This document shows positions 9,611 through 17,470 of a DNA stretch of 37,988 nt, in pieces. Position 1 is the first letter of the stretch. Every line of letters begins with the position of its first letter. The stretch covers positions 1 to 37,988 of the forward strand of contig CAJXOR010000012.1 of assembly GCA_913057715.1 (NCBI GenBank). Reading direction: 5' to 3'. The notes beneath the pieces were generated by a model. That model did no database searches. It was not told the origin of the DNA and saw nothing but the letters and a program-made list of their open reading frames with translations. The translations under genes and the position numbers were made by a program. The DNA comes from an uncultured Moraxellaceae bacterium. Lineage in GTDB: Bacteria > Pseudomonadota > Gammaproteobacteria > Pseudomonadales > Moraxellaceae.

Positions 9611-9754
9611 TTAATCGGGGTTTTTAAGACTTGGGCTTGGCTCCTCGAGCGGGATAAAGTCGCCACTCTGCTTCGCCAGTGCTTGAGCAATACCCGCTGT
9701 ATCAACCCTGAACGCCCTGTCCACCCCGGTATCTTGCTCGTCTGAGCTTTTCAT
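9611..9754 (-). CDS. small hypothetical protein (47 aa) inside the GMC-SDR operon
   Basis: This is an open frame of 47 codons starting at an ATG (9752-9754) and ending TAA at 9611-9613. It fills most of the 213-base gap between the GXWXG/DUF4334-like gene and the first SDR, with 49 bases before it and 20 after it. The product is acidic and soluble, with no signal peptide or membrane segment, and has a central GIAQALAKQSGDFIPL stretch that could form a helix. The ribosome-binding site is weak (AAGAAG about three bases from the ATG). I do not recognise the family. Its position, strand and close fit into the operon are the support; it could instead be leftover non-coding sequence. Confidence 0.5.
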   Translation of the reverse strand: MKSSDEQDTGVDRAFRVDTAGIAQALAKQSGDFIPLEEPSPSLKNPD

Positions 9755-9803
9755 AGCTTCTTACGCTTTTATGGGCATGATGGGCCGTGGCCCAATTGAT
9801 CCG

Positions 9804-10268
9804 TTAGGCTGCGATACCAGGATGATCGGGGGCGTGATGCAGGATAAACATCGTCTTAATCGAGCGCATGCCAATCACATCAAAGTGACTCATGCCAAGG
9901 ATGGTCTGATCATCCAACCAACGAAACTCATCAGTGCAGTGACGCCACATAAAGGGCGCCTCTGGGCCGTAAGTGGCAGCAAGACCCTGTTTGCCATCGA
10001 TGCGTGAGGGGCGGATCGAGAGATCCATACGCGGACCAGAAACCACTCGGTTTGATCGGGTAATTAAGTTCAGTGCATGAGTGCCCATGAACTGTTTGCC
10101 TTTCCAGCCGGGTAAGCCTGTCACGCGCAAAAAAAGCCACTTAAAAGGGACCAAAAACCTGTGCCCAGGTAGTTCAGGTTGATAAATTCCGCTCAGCGAC
10201 TCAACAGGGGTTAGTTTGTTAAATAAATCAATCAATGATTGGGTTGAGCGCAGGTTATAGCCGGGCAT
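9804..10268 (-). CDS. GXWXG/DUF4334-like protein
   Basis: This 154-residue cytosolic protein of unknown function has motifs in an order that recalls the GXWXG plus DUF4334 pair. GIYQPELPGHRF takes the place of the GxWxG segment, then GWKGKQF appears, and a C-terminal FRWLDDQTILGMSHFD corresponds to the DUF4334 end. The frame includes a GTG six bases upstream, but the ATG at 10266-10268 is preferred because AAGGAG lies five bases before it while the GTG overlaps that site. It begins nine bases after the GMC oxidoreductase stop, so the two are surely co-transcribed. Proteins of this type often sit beside lipid or steroid oxidation genes; a binding role for a lipid intermediate is conceivable but unproven. 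Confidence 0.6.
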   Translation of the reverse strand: MPGYNLRSTQSLIDLFNKLTPVESLSGIYQPELPGHRFLVPFKWLFLRVTGLPGWKGKQFMGTHALNLITRSNRVVSGPRMDLSIRPSRIDGKQGLAATYGPEAPFMWRHCTDEFRWLDDQTILGMSHFDVIGMRSIKTMFILHHAPDHPGIAA

Positions 10269-10277
10269 GGTCACTCC

Positions 10278-11876
10278 TTAATGGTCGTACATGTGGGTTG
10301 GTTTTGTTGGTTGAAGCGCGGCAAATCGCTCAGCCATCGCAGTGATGGTCAGACTGGGGTTTACCCCAATGTTACCCGGGATGCTTGACCCATCGACCAC
10401 GAACAAATCTGGGTAGCCATGCACCTCATGGTTGGTGTCGATAACGCCCTCAACTGACGTATGTCCCATGGGAGAACCGCTCAATATGTGTGCGGTGGTC
10501 GATAACCCGCCAATCGACTCTGACACCATGTTCATGGCCTTGCCGCCACTGTGTTTGGCAAAGTCCCGGGTCAGCTGATTGGCAATCGGCAAGTAGGTCG
10601 GCGCTTCATGACCGGGATTTTGGCGGCTGACTAATACCGGCTTAAAGGGTGACCACCAGCGCTTGCGATACTCAATCCCGATGTGGTTGTCCAGATCCTG
10701 CATGACGGTAAAGGCAGTGATGCGCTTATCCCAATCACGCGCAAACCAGTTGCTCAGCATGAGTACGGGTGAAGCTAACATGAGCGCCACGGTTTTGAGG
10801 GCGCGTCGGATAGGCTGCTCATCATCCACCATCGGTCCCATGTACATGCGCATGAATCGATAACCTCGATCAAAGCGGTTTTGGGTCGCGTGGGTGTAAT
10901 CATCTGGGTAAAAATCAGTTGATATGGCCGTCCCGTCGCTGACATCGACCCCTTTGGGGTGAAGTACTGCGGTGATCGCCTCCGAGTTGGTTCTCACCAG
11001 TTGACCTAACGTGGCTGAAATCTCAGGCAAGGTTTGATAAAAGTCGCGGTTCTTATAGAGTAGCTCCAGAGTGCCGACGACACCGGCGCTTAGGATCAGT
11101 TTCTTGGTGGTCAGTACCTGTTTGGGCTTGCCTGAGATTGCATCTACCAAGGTGACTCGGTAGCCACCGCCACTCAGCGGCTCTATCTTGTCGGCTTTAC
11201 GTTCAGCCAGAATCTGAACCCCTTGCTGTTCAGCCAAGTACAAGTAGTTTTGGTATAGGGCATTTTTTGATCCGGTGGGGCAACCCGTCAAACACCCGCC
11301 GCAGTAAATACAGCCCTCACGCTCAGGCCCCTGACCGTCAAAATAAGGATCGGGGACGGTGACTCCGGGTGTGCCAAAAAAGACCGCATTTGGCACCGAG
11401 CCAAAGGTATCGGCAGCGCCTAGACTCTCTGCCGTTTGCTTGAGATATTGATCTTGAGTGGTTTGACGTGGGTTGGTCTGTACGCCGAGCATCTGGCGGG
11501 CGGTCACAAAATGCGGCGCCAGCTCGGCTTTTAAATTTAGGCCAAGCTTTTTTAAGTGCGGATCCAGATAAAAAAACGGCTTGGGCTCCAGCATGACGGC
11601 ACCCCAAACTATACTGCCACCGCCCACGCCCACCCCGCCAACTATGGCCACATGACGAAAGACGTGCTGCACAAAGTAGCCTTTGAGGCCGAGCTTGGGC
11701 ATCCAAATCAGTTTGCTTAGGCTCTTTTTCCCAGCCTCTATCTCGGCGCGTCCGATACGCCTGCCCTGCTCGACGACGGCAACTTTCCAGCCCTTTTCGC
11801 GAAGCCGGAGGGCTGATACAGATCCACCAAATCCTGAGCCGATGATCAGGTAATCAACATCGGTTTCTTGTGACAT
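10278..11876 (-). CDS. GMC family oxidoreductase with a four-cysteine motif
   Basis: This is a flavoprotein oxidase or dehydrogenase of 532 residues, likely oxidising an alcohol of a lipid, sterol or long-chain compound. The FAD-binding GSGFGGS lies at 13-19. GGVGVGGGSIVWG near 80-92 is the second flavin contact. The C-terminal part has GSPMGHTS, HGYPDLFVVDGSSIPGN and GVNPSLTITAMAER, the conserved end of GMC and cholesterol-oxidase-like enzymes. CIYCGGCLTGC at 189-199 (C189, C192, C195, C199) is a CxxCxxCxxxC set seen in a subset of this family and could bind an Fe-S cluster. It is the first gene of a minus-strand operon and starts 138 bases from the divergent TetR gene, with a near-palindromic operator between them, so TetR control is likely. 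Confidence 0.9.
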   Translation of the reverse strand: MSQETDVDYLIIGSGFGGSVSALRLREKGWKVAVVEQGRRIGRAEIEAGKKSLSKLIWMPKLGLKGYFVQHVFRHVAIVGGVGVGGGSIVWGAVMLEPKPFFYLDPHLKKLGLNLKAELAPHFVTARQMLGVQTNPRQTTQDQYLKQTAESLGAADTFGSVPNAVFFGTPGVTVPDPYFDGQGPEREGCIYCGGCLTGCPTGSKNALYQNYLYLAEQQGVQILAERKADKIEPLSGGGYRVTLVDAISGKPKQVLTTKKLILSAGVVGTLELLYKNRDFYQTLPEISATLGQLVRTNSEAITAVLHPKGVDVSDGTAISTDFYPDDYTHATQNRFDRGYRFMRMYMGPMVDDEQPIRRALKTVALMLASPVLMLSNWFARDWDKRITAFTVMQDLDNHIGIEYRKRWWSPFKPVLVSRQNPGHEAPTYLPIANQLTRDFAKHSGGKAMNMVSESIGGLSTTAHILSGSPMGHTSVEGVIDTNHEVHGYPDLFVVDGSSIPGNIGVNPSLTITAMAERFAALQPTKPTHMYDH

Positions 11877-11961
11877 CTTTGCTATCCGTCCTATGGGTTA
11901 TTTCAGATCCTTATGTGCTACGGTTCGCAAATTTAGAGGCGCGATCCAAAACGATACACTA

Positions 11962-11991
11962 GTGTAATATATCATGCATGTTATATTGCAC
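11962..11991. promoter_or_regulatory. 30-bp near-palindromic operator between tetR and the GMC operon
   Basis: The left half GTGTAATATATCATG and the right half CATGTTATATTGCAC pair at 13 of 15 positions around a central ATGCAT. It lies 23 bases before the TetR ATG and 85 bases before the GMC start, in an otherwise AT-rich stretch. This is the expected geometry for a TetR-family operator that controls both directions. Confidence 0.8.
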
Positions 11992-12014
11992 CATCAGTTT
12001 TTCATCAAGTTTCT

Positions 12015-12689
12015 ATGCAGACATCAACTCCGCCTAAAACCAAAGCGCGTAAACCGGGTCGTCCTCGAGCGAACGAGCCGCAGGGCGAGGAGTTGAAAGA
12101 AGGAATCATTGATGCGGCATCAAGGGTATACGGCGACGTCGGTTACAGCGCTGCCACGGTTGAGATGTTGTCTCAAGCTGGTGGGGTGTCCAGAGCCTTG
12201 TTTTATCGCCTGTTCAAGGACAAACATGAGGTGATTGATTTGGTGGTCACGAAGGCCAACGATCAACTGCGCACTGCCATGATGGCGGCGCTTATCCCGG
12301 GCATGGATCAGATCAATTTGGTTAAGACGATGATCGGGGTGTATTTTGAGTGGTGCGAGGCGCAAGGGCAGGTGGCCGCCGCGATCTATCATGAGTTTCA
12401 CAACCCGGATTCACCAGCGGCCATGCGCCGCGATCAGCTGGTGGCTGAAATCGCACAAATCTGGCGACTGATCGCGCAGCAGCAGGGCGAAAAACCTCTT
12501 AAGCCCTTTATGATTGATACCTTGGTGCGGGCGATCGAGCACGCTGGCAGCAGCGCTTACTGCCCATCGCCAAAACCGCCGGAGCAGATCGCGATGTATC
12601 GAGCGGTGGCTGAACGAGTGTTGCTGGCGTCGATTGCCAAACCCGGTGAGTACGATCGTATTCCCAGTTTGGATGGGGTGGTTGAGTAA
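12015..12689 (+). CDS. TetR/AcrR family transcriptional regulator
   Basis: This 224-residue one-component repressor opens with a basic, proline-rich tail (KARKPGRPRANEP). The TetR DNA-binding domain covers about residues 25-75: IIDAASRVYGDVGYSAATVEMLSQAGGVSRALFYRLFKDKHEV, with the helix-turn-helix in the second half. The remaining residues form the helical ligand-binding and dimer domain, which I cannot assign to a ligand. It is divergent from the GMC-SDR operon, with a 30-bp near-palindrome between them. The simplest reading is autorepression plus repression of that operon until a lipid or alcohol ligand binds. The start ATG has only a weak ribosome-binding site. It converges with the small lipoprotein gene. 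Confidence 0.92.
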   Translation: MQTSTPPKTKARKPGRPRANEPQGEELKEGIIDAASRVYGDVGYSAATVEMLSQAGGVSRALFYRLFKDKHEVIDLVVTKANDQLRTAMMAALIPGMDQINLVKTMIGVYFEWCEAQGQVAAAIYHEFHNPDSPAAMRRDQLVAEIAQIWRLIAQQQGEKPLKPFMIDTLVRAIEHAGSSAYCPSPKPPEQIAMYRAVAERVLLASIAKPGEYDRIPSLDGVVE

Positions 12690-12804
12690 AGCCTCAAAGC
12701 CGTATGCACTAAAATGTCATAAATTCAGGCGAAACACTTTAAAAAGCTTACCCTTTGGCTGAGTTCATCCAGACAAAACCGGCTAGATCGGGGCGGCTAT
12801 TCAG

Positions 12805-13194
12805 CTATGACTCAAGCTTGGTGTAAACCCACCCTTGGGAGGCGAGGCACGTGTTCACGTAAGCGCTGCGCTGGGATTGGTTGATATCAAAACGGGTAGT
12901 TTCAGGTACTCGTTCCTCGCGCTGGCAGACACCCTTTTCGGCAGGAGTATCTCGGGTAGCTGCGGTGGTGCAAACATAGTCGACCGTCTGAGTCCGGTAA
13001 CTAGTGCGGGTATCGAGCGTGATCGGGTAAAGGTCAAGCGCCCGCTCATCGCAGCCCAGTTTCGCGCTCGCAAGCTGGCTGGGCGTGCCGCCCGGCTTGA
13101 CCCAAGTGTACTGACTCATGCAGGCACTGAGTAACAGGCAAGTATGGATCAGGGCCGTGGCAAACAGGCCGGGTGAGGTGAGTTTGGGTGTCAT
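12805..13194 (-). CDS. small predicted lipoprotein
   Basis: This exported protein of 129 residues is probably anchored in the outer or inner membrane by a lipid. After a short lead, the hydrophobic stretch LFATALIHTCLLLSAC ends in the lipobox LLSAC, so cleavage would leave Cys at the mature N-terminus. The mature part contains WVKPGGT, then CDERAL, CTTAA, CQREE and, near the end, NTCLASQGWVYTK. The last segment resembles the end of many small lipoproteins with the pattern CLxxxGW. The frame is open to a TTG at 13209, but the ATG at 13194 gives a normal signal peptide. Function is unknown. It converges with tetR and is about 150 bases from the FMN reductase terminator. Confidence 0.7.
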   Translation of the reverse strand: MTPKLTSPGLFATALIHTCLLLSACMSQYTWVKPGGTPSQLASAKLGCDERALDLYPITLDTRTSYRTQTVDYVCTTAATRDTPAEKGVCQREERVPETTRFDINQSQRSAYVNTCLASQGWVYTKLES

Positions 13195-13299
13195 GGGATC
13201 AGCTGGCAAGTCGATAGAGATCTAGGTTTACCAGTTTGGCTCAAGCTTAGGCAAGTGTTAATCGGCTAAGCGTCAACCGATCGGCCAAAACTGCTCGAT

Positions 13300-13324
13300 A
13301 AAAAAAGCCGGTAGTTAACCGGCT
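13300..13324 (-). terminator. Rho-independent terminator of the FMN reductase gene
   Basis: AGCCGGT and ACCGGCT form a 7-bp stem around a five-base loop. On the minus strand the stem is followed by a run of seven T. It lies 22 bases past the stop of the FMN reductase gene. Confidence 0.88.
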
Positions 13325-13345
13325 GATCCATAAAGAGTGCTCAGC

Positions 13346-13900
13346 TCAATCCTCAAGCACGTCTTTTAAGGACTGCAGCTCCGATCTGAGCTCTGCCGCC
13401 AAATCCTCATCCACCAATTTGCCTTCATCGGTATCAAAGGCATCACCGAAGTTAGGCACCGAGAGCTGACCGACAAGCTTGGCATCAAAAAACACCGCCG
13501 AACCTGCGGCGGCCGATAACACGGAGCTGGCGCCGCCCTTGCCCGGTGAAGCAGACAACGCAACTTTAGGTTTGCCCTGGAACACTTTGCCGTTTAGGCG
13601 AGACGCCCAATCAAAGACATTTTTGTAGGCGACCGTGTAGTGCCCGTTGTGCTCGGCATAAGAGATGATCAGCGCATCAGACTCACCGATCTTATCCAAA
13701 AAAGCTTGCGCAAGTTTCGGAACCCCGTGCTCCTGTTCGTAGTCGATGCTGTACAGCGGCATCTCGTAGTCGTTTAGGTCGATCACCTCGATGTTGCAAT
13801 CGGGCATCAGCTCGTCATGAAACACTTCAGCGGCGTGGGTCGCGAGCGCCTTGTTGATGGAGGTTTTTGAATTGCTGGCGCCAAAAGCTAAGATATTCAT
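13346..13900 (-). CDS. NADPH-dependent FMN reductase family protein
   Basis: This 184-residue flavodoxin-fold reductase is predicted to use NAD(P)H and FMN to reduce quinones, azo compounds, chromate or similar electrophiles in the cytosol. The N-terminal GASNSKTSINKALA is the FMN phosphate loop of this family. Then come DLNDYEMPLY and SDALIISYAEHNGHYTVAYKNVFDWASR, which carries the conserved pattern before the second flavin loop. KPKVALSASPGKGGASSVL follows as the third loop. The length agrees with the ChrR/YieF-type group. It is a single gene with its own terminator just after the stop. The ribosome-binding site is AGAG about eight bases before the ATG. Confidence 0.88.
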   Translation of the reverse strand: MNILAFGASNSKTSINKALATHAAEVFHDELMPDCNIEVIDLNDYEMPLYSIDYEQEHGVPKLAQAFLDKIGESDALIISYAEHNGHYTVAYKNVFDWASRLNGKVFQGKPKVALSASPGKGGASSVLSAAAGSAVFFDAKLVGQLSVPNFGDAFDTDEGKLVDEDLAAELRSELQSLKDVLED

Positions 13901-14256
13901 GGGTTGTCTCTGATCAGGTTTTGCAAAATGTAACCCATAAAAAGCTAAGTGTGGGTGTCGTGCTTAGGTACTTATGTTGGGTGGCGGTTACTCATCAGAA
14001 ATTAAAGGATGGGTGGCCATCCACTTAATGGTTACTGAGCAGATGACTTCCTTATGCAAATGCCCACGTGATCGGTGTTCACCAGTCTGGTGGCTGCTTG
14101 TTCGGATCTGACCAAAGTTAGCCTTGATCGGCGCTCACGTTGGAGAGAGCTGGGTCTCGTGTGGATGAGGCCGAGATTTGATGGTTAGTCGAGTTTTGAA
14201 GGGTCGAGCTTTAAAGACGTAACTTTTGACGAACACTTCTAAGGGAGTTAAAAGCC
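13901..14256. other. non-coding gap between piuC 3' end and FMN reductase 5' end
   Basis: This stretch must hold the FMN reductase promoter. I see no convincing gene. Small symmetric elements are GGATGG...CCATCC near 14007-14022 and CACCAG-T-CTGGTG at 14080-14092. One dispersed motif copy lies at 14056-14067. No strong terminator for piuC is visible. Confidence 0.6.
14056..14067 (-). repeat. dispersed motif copy (GTGGGCATTTGC)
   Basis: On the minus strand it reads GTGGGCATTTGC, with three T instead of four. It is intergenic. Confidence 0.6.
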
Positions 14257-14937
14257 CTAAGCGCTCGCCCAGCGCCGCAGCAGGTTGTGATACAGGCGCA
14301 CCAGATTCTCCACCTCACCTTGACTATCAACATGAGCGCTTAGCGACTGTATCGATTGATCAAGCTCATGCAGCATGGTGCGCGCTGAGTCATCGGACAC
14401 TGAGCTTTGGATCCAAGTCACCGCCGCCACTCGCGTGCCATGCGTGACCGGCGTCACTTGGTGCAGGGAGCTTGAAGGGTAGAGCACTAGGTGACCTTTG
14501 GGCAGTTTCACCGACTGTGCTCCAAAAGCGGTCTCGATCTGCAGCTCACCGCCCTCATACTCATCGGGGTCGTTTAAAAACAGGGTGCCAGATATGTCGC
14601 TTCTGAGGTCCAGTCCCAGCTCGGGGTGGTGCATGAGCGCGGCGTCGACGTGCAGGCCATAGTGACCACCGCCCGTGTAGCGGTTGAACATCGGTGGCCA
14701 GATCTTTTGCGCCAGCGTCGCACTGACAAACTGCGGGTGCTCACCAAAGCGCGCGAGCAGTCGGTTGGAGAGCTGCAAACCCAGTGGGTCACTGCGCTCG
14801 ACTTGCTGGTTTTGTTTGACCTTAACCGAGCGTGAGCCTGCGGACTGTGCTCCATCGACCCAGTTGGCTTGAGTTAGGTCACTACAAAGGTCACGGACCT
14901 CAGCTGGTGTGAGCAGATCCTCGATGATCGTGAGCAT
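14257..14937 (-). CDS. piuC: PKHD-type Fe(II)/2-oxoglutarate hydroxylase, PiuC/YbiX family
   Basis: This 226-residue dioxygenase of the YbiX/PiuC group is encoded next to catecholate siderophore receptors in many proteobacteria. The iron triad is visible: HVD at 96-98 gives His96 and Asp98, and SSLHQVTPV gives His159. Arg169 in HGTR is the 2-oxoglutarate anchor. The surrounding GGGHYGLHVD and YEGGEL segments are typical. Length matches the family. GGAG lies eight bases before the ATG. It follows the TonB-dependent receptor by 104 bases, but a strong hairpin with a T tract lies in that gap, so it is reached by read-through or its own promoter. The natural substrate is not established; a role in processing the siderophore or its receptor function is presumed from the pairing. 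Confidence 0.93.
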   Translation of the reverse strand: MLTIIEDLLTPAEVRDLCSDLTQANWVDGAQSAGSRSVKVKQNQQVERSDPLGLQLSNRLLARFGEHPQFVSATLAQKIWPPMFNRYTGGGHYGLHVDAALMHHPELGLDLRSDISGTLFLNDPDEYEGGELQIETAFGAQSVKLPKGHLVLYPSSSLHQVTPVTHGTRVAAVTWIQSSVSDDSARTMLHELDQSIQSLSAHVDSQGEVENLVRLYHNLLRRWASA

Positions 14938-14977
14938 AAATTGGGCTCCATTTTGCTAATTTAAGATACCGATACCC

Positions 14978-15009
14978 AAAAAACCCCGCACCCTCGAAGG
15001 GTAGCGGGG
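14978..15009 (-). terminator. terminator between the siderophore receptor and piuC
   Basis: CCCCGC plus ACCCT pair with AGGGT plus GCGGGG, with one bulged base and a three-base loop. Six T follow on the minus strand. It lies 31 bases past the receptor stop and 40 before the piuC start, so it should lower piuC expression relative to the receptor. Confidence 0.9.
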
Positions 15010-15040
15010 CAAGGCCAAGGTCGGCCTCAAAGCTCGTCAG

Positions 15041-17413
15041 TTAGAATTTTGCGCTCATGGTCCAGGTTAGGCGGCGCTCGTCGCCTTTATAGAGGAAGTG
15101 CCCGCTGCGGTAGCCGGCTAAGTAATAGTCCTCGTTGGTTAAGTTGGTGAGGTTCACGCGAGTTGAGACACTCGGGGTGATTTGGTAGCTGGCAAAGGTG
15201 TCAAATGTCCAGTAGTCCGGCACCTCATAGGTGTACTCGCCAATCTCGGTGTTGTAGCTTGCTGCATCGTCGGGTTGACCGGCGAACAGGCTGCTTTTAT
15301 AGGTGGCAGCTCCCCCGAAGCTCAAACGGTCGGTGAGTGCGAAGCTCAGCTGACCACTGGCTTGGTTGTCGGCAAAGTTGCTCAGGCGACGGCCGATTTT
15401 ATCGGCGTCGTTTGAATCGGTGACTTCAGAGTCCATGAAGGCGGCACCGATTTGTCCCGATAAGCGCGGCGTGATGTTACCCGCCAGACCCACCTCGATA
15501 CCGCGAACACGGTTAGCACCGGTGTTTAGGCTTCCGCCTGAGGCGTAGCCGTCCCCTGCTGACTCAAACACATCGTCTTTGTCGATTTGAAAAGCAGCAG
15601 CCGTGAGCAGCAGTTTCTCGTTAAACAGCTCTTGCTTGACCCCAATCTCATAGCTGCTCGTGCGCTCTGGGCTACCGTCACCAATCTCAGTGCCGTCTGC
15701 GACGCAGATCCCGCCGTAGCCACAGCTACCGCCTAAATCAGACTCACCGCCGTTGATGTTGGTGGCGGTGCCCCAGTTGGCGTAGACGTAGGTCTCCTCA
15801 AAAGGCTTAGCACTTAGACCAGCATGACCGTTCCACAGGTTTTCCGTGTAAGCATAGTCAGTGTCGGTGCCGTCTCTACCAGTGACTTTGTTTTCATAGT
15901 CCACCGAGTCCAAGCGCACACCGCCATGCACAGATAACCAGTCGGTGAGTTTGACTGTGTCGTTTAGGTAGGCTGAGATCGTTTGTACTTGCCACTGGCT
16001 GTCGAGATCGCCTTTAGAGATGCTGCGCTGCAGCACATTGTGGATGTCATCGGTGATCAGATTGCGGTTCTCATCGGTAATACAGTACGCGGGGCTTGGG
16101 CCACCGCGGCCATTTGCCACGCAGTTGGTCGTGCCCTGATCAGTGATGTTATAAGTCCCGTTGTCGACGGAGAGGTTTGAGAACTCTGCGCCCACCACCA
16201 GCTCATGATTCAAACCGAGCAAATTGGTGTCGATCAAGGCATTTAGTTGATCGACATAGTACTCAACCTCCTGATAACCCTGGTGAGTGCTCAGCGTCAG
16301 CGGATCATAGGTGCCGGCATCCGGATCGAAGGCGCCGCCGCGCAGGCCGGTGAGCACATAGCCGTTGTTGGTTTTACCAAAGCGGGCGGCGTTACTGAGG
16401 GTGATGCTGTCGCTCAAGCGGTGCACAAGGCGCGCGGTAACCGTGTTGACCTCGGTGTTCAAGAAGTCGCCGCGCTGGGTGTAGTTGGGCGCGCCGTCCC
16501 ACGGGCCGTCCCTGACCACGTCGCCTGCAGCGTTTCGCGTGACCGCTGGTGTGTAGCTACCCAGATCTGGCGTGTCTTCAGCGTCTAAGTGGTAGTAGTC
16601 GAGGGTCAAATCGGTTTTGTCGCTCAGGCCAAACTTACCTGAGATCGCCGCGCCCAAGCGCTTGCGATCAGAAAACCCGCGATCGGGCACTTCCTCAGTG
16701 CCGAGCAGCAAGTTCACCCGAACTGCGGCGTCCTCGCTCAGCACCACGTTTGAGTCGGTGGTGACACGGCCATAGTTGTCAGTGCCGACGCTCAAATCGA
16801 CTTGGTTAAAGTCATAGTCGGTGCTGGCTTGTTTGGTGACCGAGTTAACTGCGCCGCCAGTTGAGCCGCGTCCGGCAAAGGTTGAGCTGGGGCCTTTGGT
16901 GATCTCGATTTGATCCACCGCAAAGGTTTCCCGCGTGGTCATGCCAGGGTCGCGTAGCCCATCGACAAACACGTCGCTCCTCGCTTCGTGACCACGGATA
17001 ATATAGCGATCACCAAACGCGTTGCCATTTTCCCCGGTGCCGACGGTGATCCCTGGTTGGTTGTCGAGCACATCGCGCAGATCGCTTGCACCTGAGTTTT
17101 CCAGCTGAGTTTCGGTGATCACCTCGATTGTCGCGGGGGTCTCGGACAGGGGTTGCAAGCGGCGTGCGTCGCCTGAGAACTTGGCTTTATAGGGCGCGCC
17201 GGCCTCGGCATATGGGTTCACGTCGGCGCTGGCGTCTGCGATCTGCAGGGTGTCGAGCGTGACTTCGTTAGGTTCTGTGGTCTCGGCTGCCTGCACGGTT
17301 GGGGATAGGCAGGCCAGTCCCGCCGCCAGGGTGGCGCTCGCCTTAAAGCGGTTTTTACTGAGTGTGGCCGGTCGCTTTATGCGTACGGGCTTGAGGGTGT
17401 TTTGGTTGCTCAT
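15041..17413 (-). CDS. TonB-dependent siderophore receptor, Fiu/PiuA-like
   Basis: This outer-membrane ligand-gated channel of 790 residues imports ferric siderophores. A long signal peptide ends near residue 42 (SPTVQA). A TonB-box-like segment, NEVTLDTLQI, follows. The plug domain shows SETPATIEVITETQL, IRGHEARSDVFVDGLRD, DQIEITKGPSSTFAGRGSTGGAVN and similar signatures. The rest is a beta-barrel ending in aromatic Phe (TMSAKF), as outer-membrane porin-like proteins do. Pairing with piuC suggests the Fiu/PiuA group that takes catecholate or monomeric catechol siderophores; this is inference from context. AAGGAGG lies well placed before the ATG. It is 57 bases after tonB and is the fourth gene of an operon behind a Fur box. 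Two inner cysteine pairs (NCVANGRGGPSPAYC, CGYGGIC) lie in barrel loops. Confidence 0.93.
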   Translation of the reverse strand: MSNQNTLKPVRIKRPATLSKNRFKASATLAAGLACLSPTVQAAETTEPNEVTLDTLQIADASADVNPYAEAGAPYKAKFSGDARRLQPLSETPATIEVITETQLENSGASDLRDVLDNQPGITVGTGENGNAFGDRYIIRGHEARSDVFVDGLRDPGMTTRETFAVDQIEITKGPSSTFAGRGSTGGAVNSVTKQASTDYDFNQVDLSVGTDNYGRVTTDSNVVLSEDAAVRVNLLLGTEEVPDRGFSDRKRLGAAISGKFGLSDKTDLTLDYYHLDAEDTPDLGSYTPAVTRNAAGDVVRDGPWDGAPNYTQRGDFLNTEVNTVTARLVHRLSDSITLSNAARFGKTNNGYVLTGLRGGAFDPDAGTYDPLTLSTHQGYQEVEYYVDQLNALIDTNLLGLNHELVVGAEFSNLSVDNGTYNITDQGTTNCVANGRGGPSPAYCITDENRNLITDDIHNVLQRSISKGDLDSQWQVQTISAYLNDTVKLTDWLSVHGGVRLDSVDYENKVTGRDGTDTDYAYTENLWNGHAGLSAKPFEETYVYANWGTATNINGGESDLGGSCGYGGICVADGTEIGDGSPERTSSYEIGVKQELFNEKLLLTAAAFQIDKDDVFESAGDGYASGGSLNTGANRVRGIEVGLAGNITPRLSGQIGAAFMDSEVTDSNDADKIGRRLSNFADNQASGQLSFALTDRLSFGGAATYKSSLFAGQPDDAASYNTEIGEYTYEVPDYWTFDTFASYQITPSVSTRVNLTNLTNEDYYLAGYRSGHFLYKGDERRLTWTMSAKF

Positions 17414-17470
17414 GGTGCCCTCCTTTTATAAGTAAAATGACAACGGTGGATAAATCGAGTTAGCTTGAGT

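Noticed and set aside
9591-9803. Gap as a possible attenuator or riboswitch
   Set aside because: No stable hairpin with a T tract was seen, and most of the gap is explained by the 47-codon frame.
14080-14092. CACCAG-T-CTGGTG palindrome as an operator
   Set aside because: Short and not near a visible promoter element; such 13-base symmetry is common by chance.
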